From: CAYXRK01 sp964467615
GTDB taxonomy: Bacteria > Hydrogenedentota > Hydrogenedentia > Hydrogenedentales > GCA-2746185
Reading direction: 5' to 3'
Assembly: GCA_964467615.1 (NCBI GenBank)
Contig: CAYXRK010000226.1
Coordinates: forward strand, 1 to 7,013
DNA length: 7,013 nucleotides
Each line of letters begins with the position of its first letter. Position 1 is the stretch's first letter. The position numbers and the translations under genes are program-made. The notes below the pieces were generated by a model. It was not told the origin of the DNA. It saw nothing but the letters and a program-made list of their open reading frames with translations, and searched no databases. Shown here piece by piece: positions 6,883-7,013 of this stretch.

Positions 6883-7013
6883 CGACACCCTCACCCACCG
6901 TTCGTGGTGGGCCGCTGCTCTCCGTTCGTGGTGGGCCGCTGCTCTCCGTTCGTGGTGTGTGCTGCTGCCCGTTCGTGGTGGGCCGCTGCTCGCCGGACGT
7001 GGTGAGGGTGTCG
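6883..7013. repeat. Inverted repeat bounding the tandem array at the right edge
   Basis: The left arm CGACACCCTCACC (6883-6895) is the exact reverse complement of the right arm GGTGAGGGTGTCG (7001-7013), 13 bp with no mismatch. Together they enclose 105 bp made largely of tandem repeats. The left arm starts 4 nt after the stop of the DUF4914-like gene. The right arm touches the window end, so the true arm length is unknown. Local hairpins are also possible, such as CCCACC (6894-6899) with GGTGGG (6906-6911). There is no T-run, so a standard intrinsic terminator is not indicated. Confidence 0.8.
6898..7013. repeat. 24-bp tandem repeat array, about five units
   Basis: Units beginning CCGTTCGTGGTG follow head to tail: 6898-6921 and 6922-6945 are identical 24-mers; 6946-6968 is a 23-nt variant with GTGTGCTGCTGC at its end; 6969-6992 matches the first two except its last base; and 6993-7013 is a diverged, perhaps incomplete unit (CCGGACGTGGTGAGGG...). 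The core CCGTTCGTGGTG, and especially the last unit with its GTGGTGAG..TGTCG pattern, resembles a widespread palindromic intergenic repeat, CCGTTCGTGGTGAGCxTGTCG (from memory). This may be an expanded and mutated copy of such an element, cut by the window edge. Confidence 0.85.

Noticed and set aside
6894..6911. CCCACC/GGTGGG hairpin after the last gene as an intrinsic terminator.
   Set aside because: No T-run follows; the stem is part of the repeat array, so I list it there rather than as a terminator.
6891..7013. Minus-strand open frame entering from the right edge, about 40 codons over the repeat array, ending in TGA at 6893-6891.
   Set aside because: It is made almost wholly of the tandem repeat, one unit of which is 23 nt and breaks the 24-nt reading period, and no start is visible. 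It could be the end of a convergent gene, but nothing in the sequence supports that.
6898..7013. Tandem repeats as a CRISPR array.
   Set aside because: The units abut with no spacers of distinct sequence, and no cas gene is in the window.

Overview
This 7.0 kb window is GC-rich, gene-dense bacterial chromosome. Every protein-coding gene I can support lies on the + strand. From left to right they are: the 3' part of tpiA (triosephosphate isomerase), secG (Sec translocase subunit with an unusually long acidic Ala/Pro/Glu tail), murA (first committed step of peptidoglycan synthesis), hisD and hisC (two histidine biosynthesis enzymes overlapping by 4 nt), and a 634-codon gene of unknown function whose protein I recognise as DUF4914-like. 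A 24-bp tandem repeat array bounded by inverted repeats runs from just after the last stop codon to the right edge.

The organism is a bacterium with peptidoglycan (MurA) and a general Sec system. The high GC content, the DUF4914-type protein and the interspersed CCGTTCGTGGTG-type repeats would suit an uncultured Planctomycetes/Lentisphaerae/Hydrogenedentota-like lineage. That is a low-confidence inference; no rRNA or other marker is present to settle it.

Layout: tpiA and secG overlap by 8 nt and probably form the end of a glycolytic operon (gap-pgk-tpiA-secG is a common order). An 80-nt spacer with a plausible intrinsic terminator separates secG from murA. A 133-nt spacer with a low-complexity TTCTTTGCG-type repeat and a small dyad separates murA from hisD. 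The order murA-hisD-hisC recalls the murA-hisG-hisD-hisC cluster of Pseudomonas, but hisG is absent. A 125-nt spacer precedes the DUF4914-like gene and holds a promoter-like sequence so close to the start codon that the transcript may be leaderless.

The most interesting item is the DUF4914-like protein. It carries a GASGGGKTEM P-loop and further downstream motifs (VTDDMA, NPRVVVP, LLPPALAWL) whose order resembles the PEP carboxykinase/HPr kinase fold. It may be an undescribed phosphotransferase-type enzyme. No defence system, CRISPR array, transposase, tRNA or rRNA is visible.
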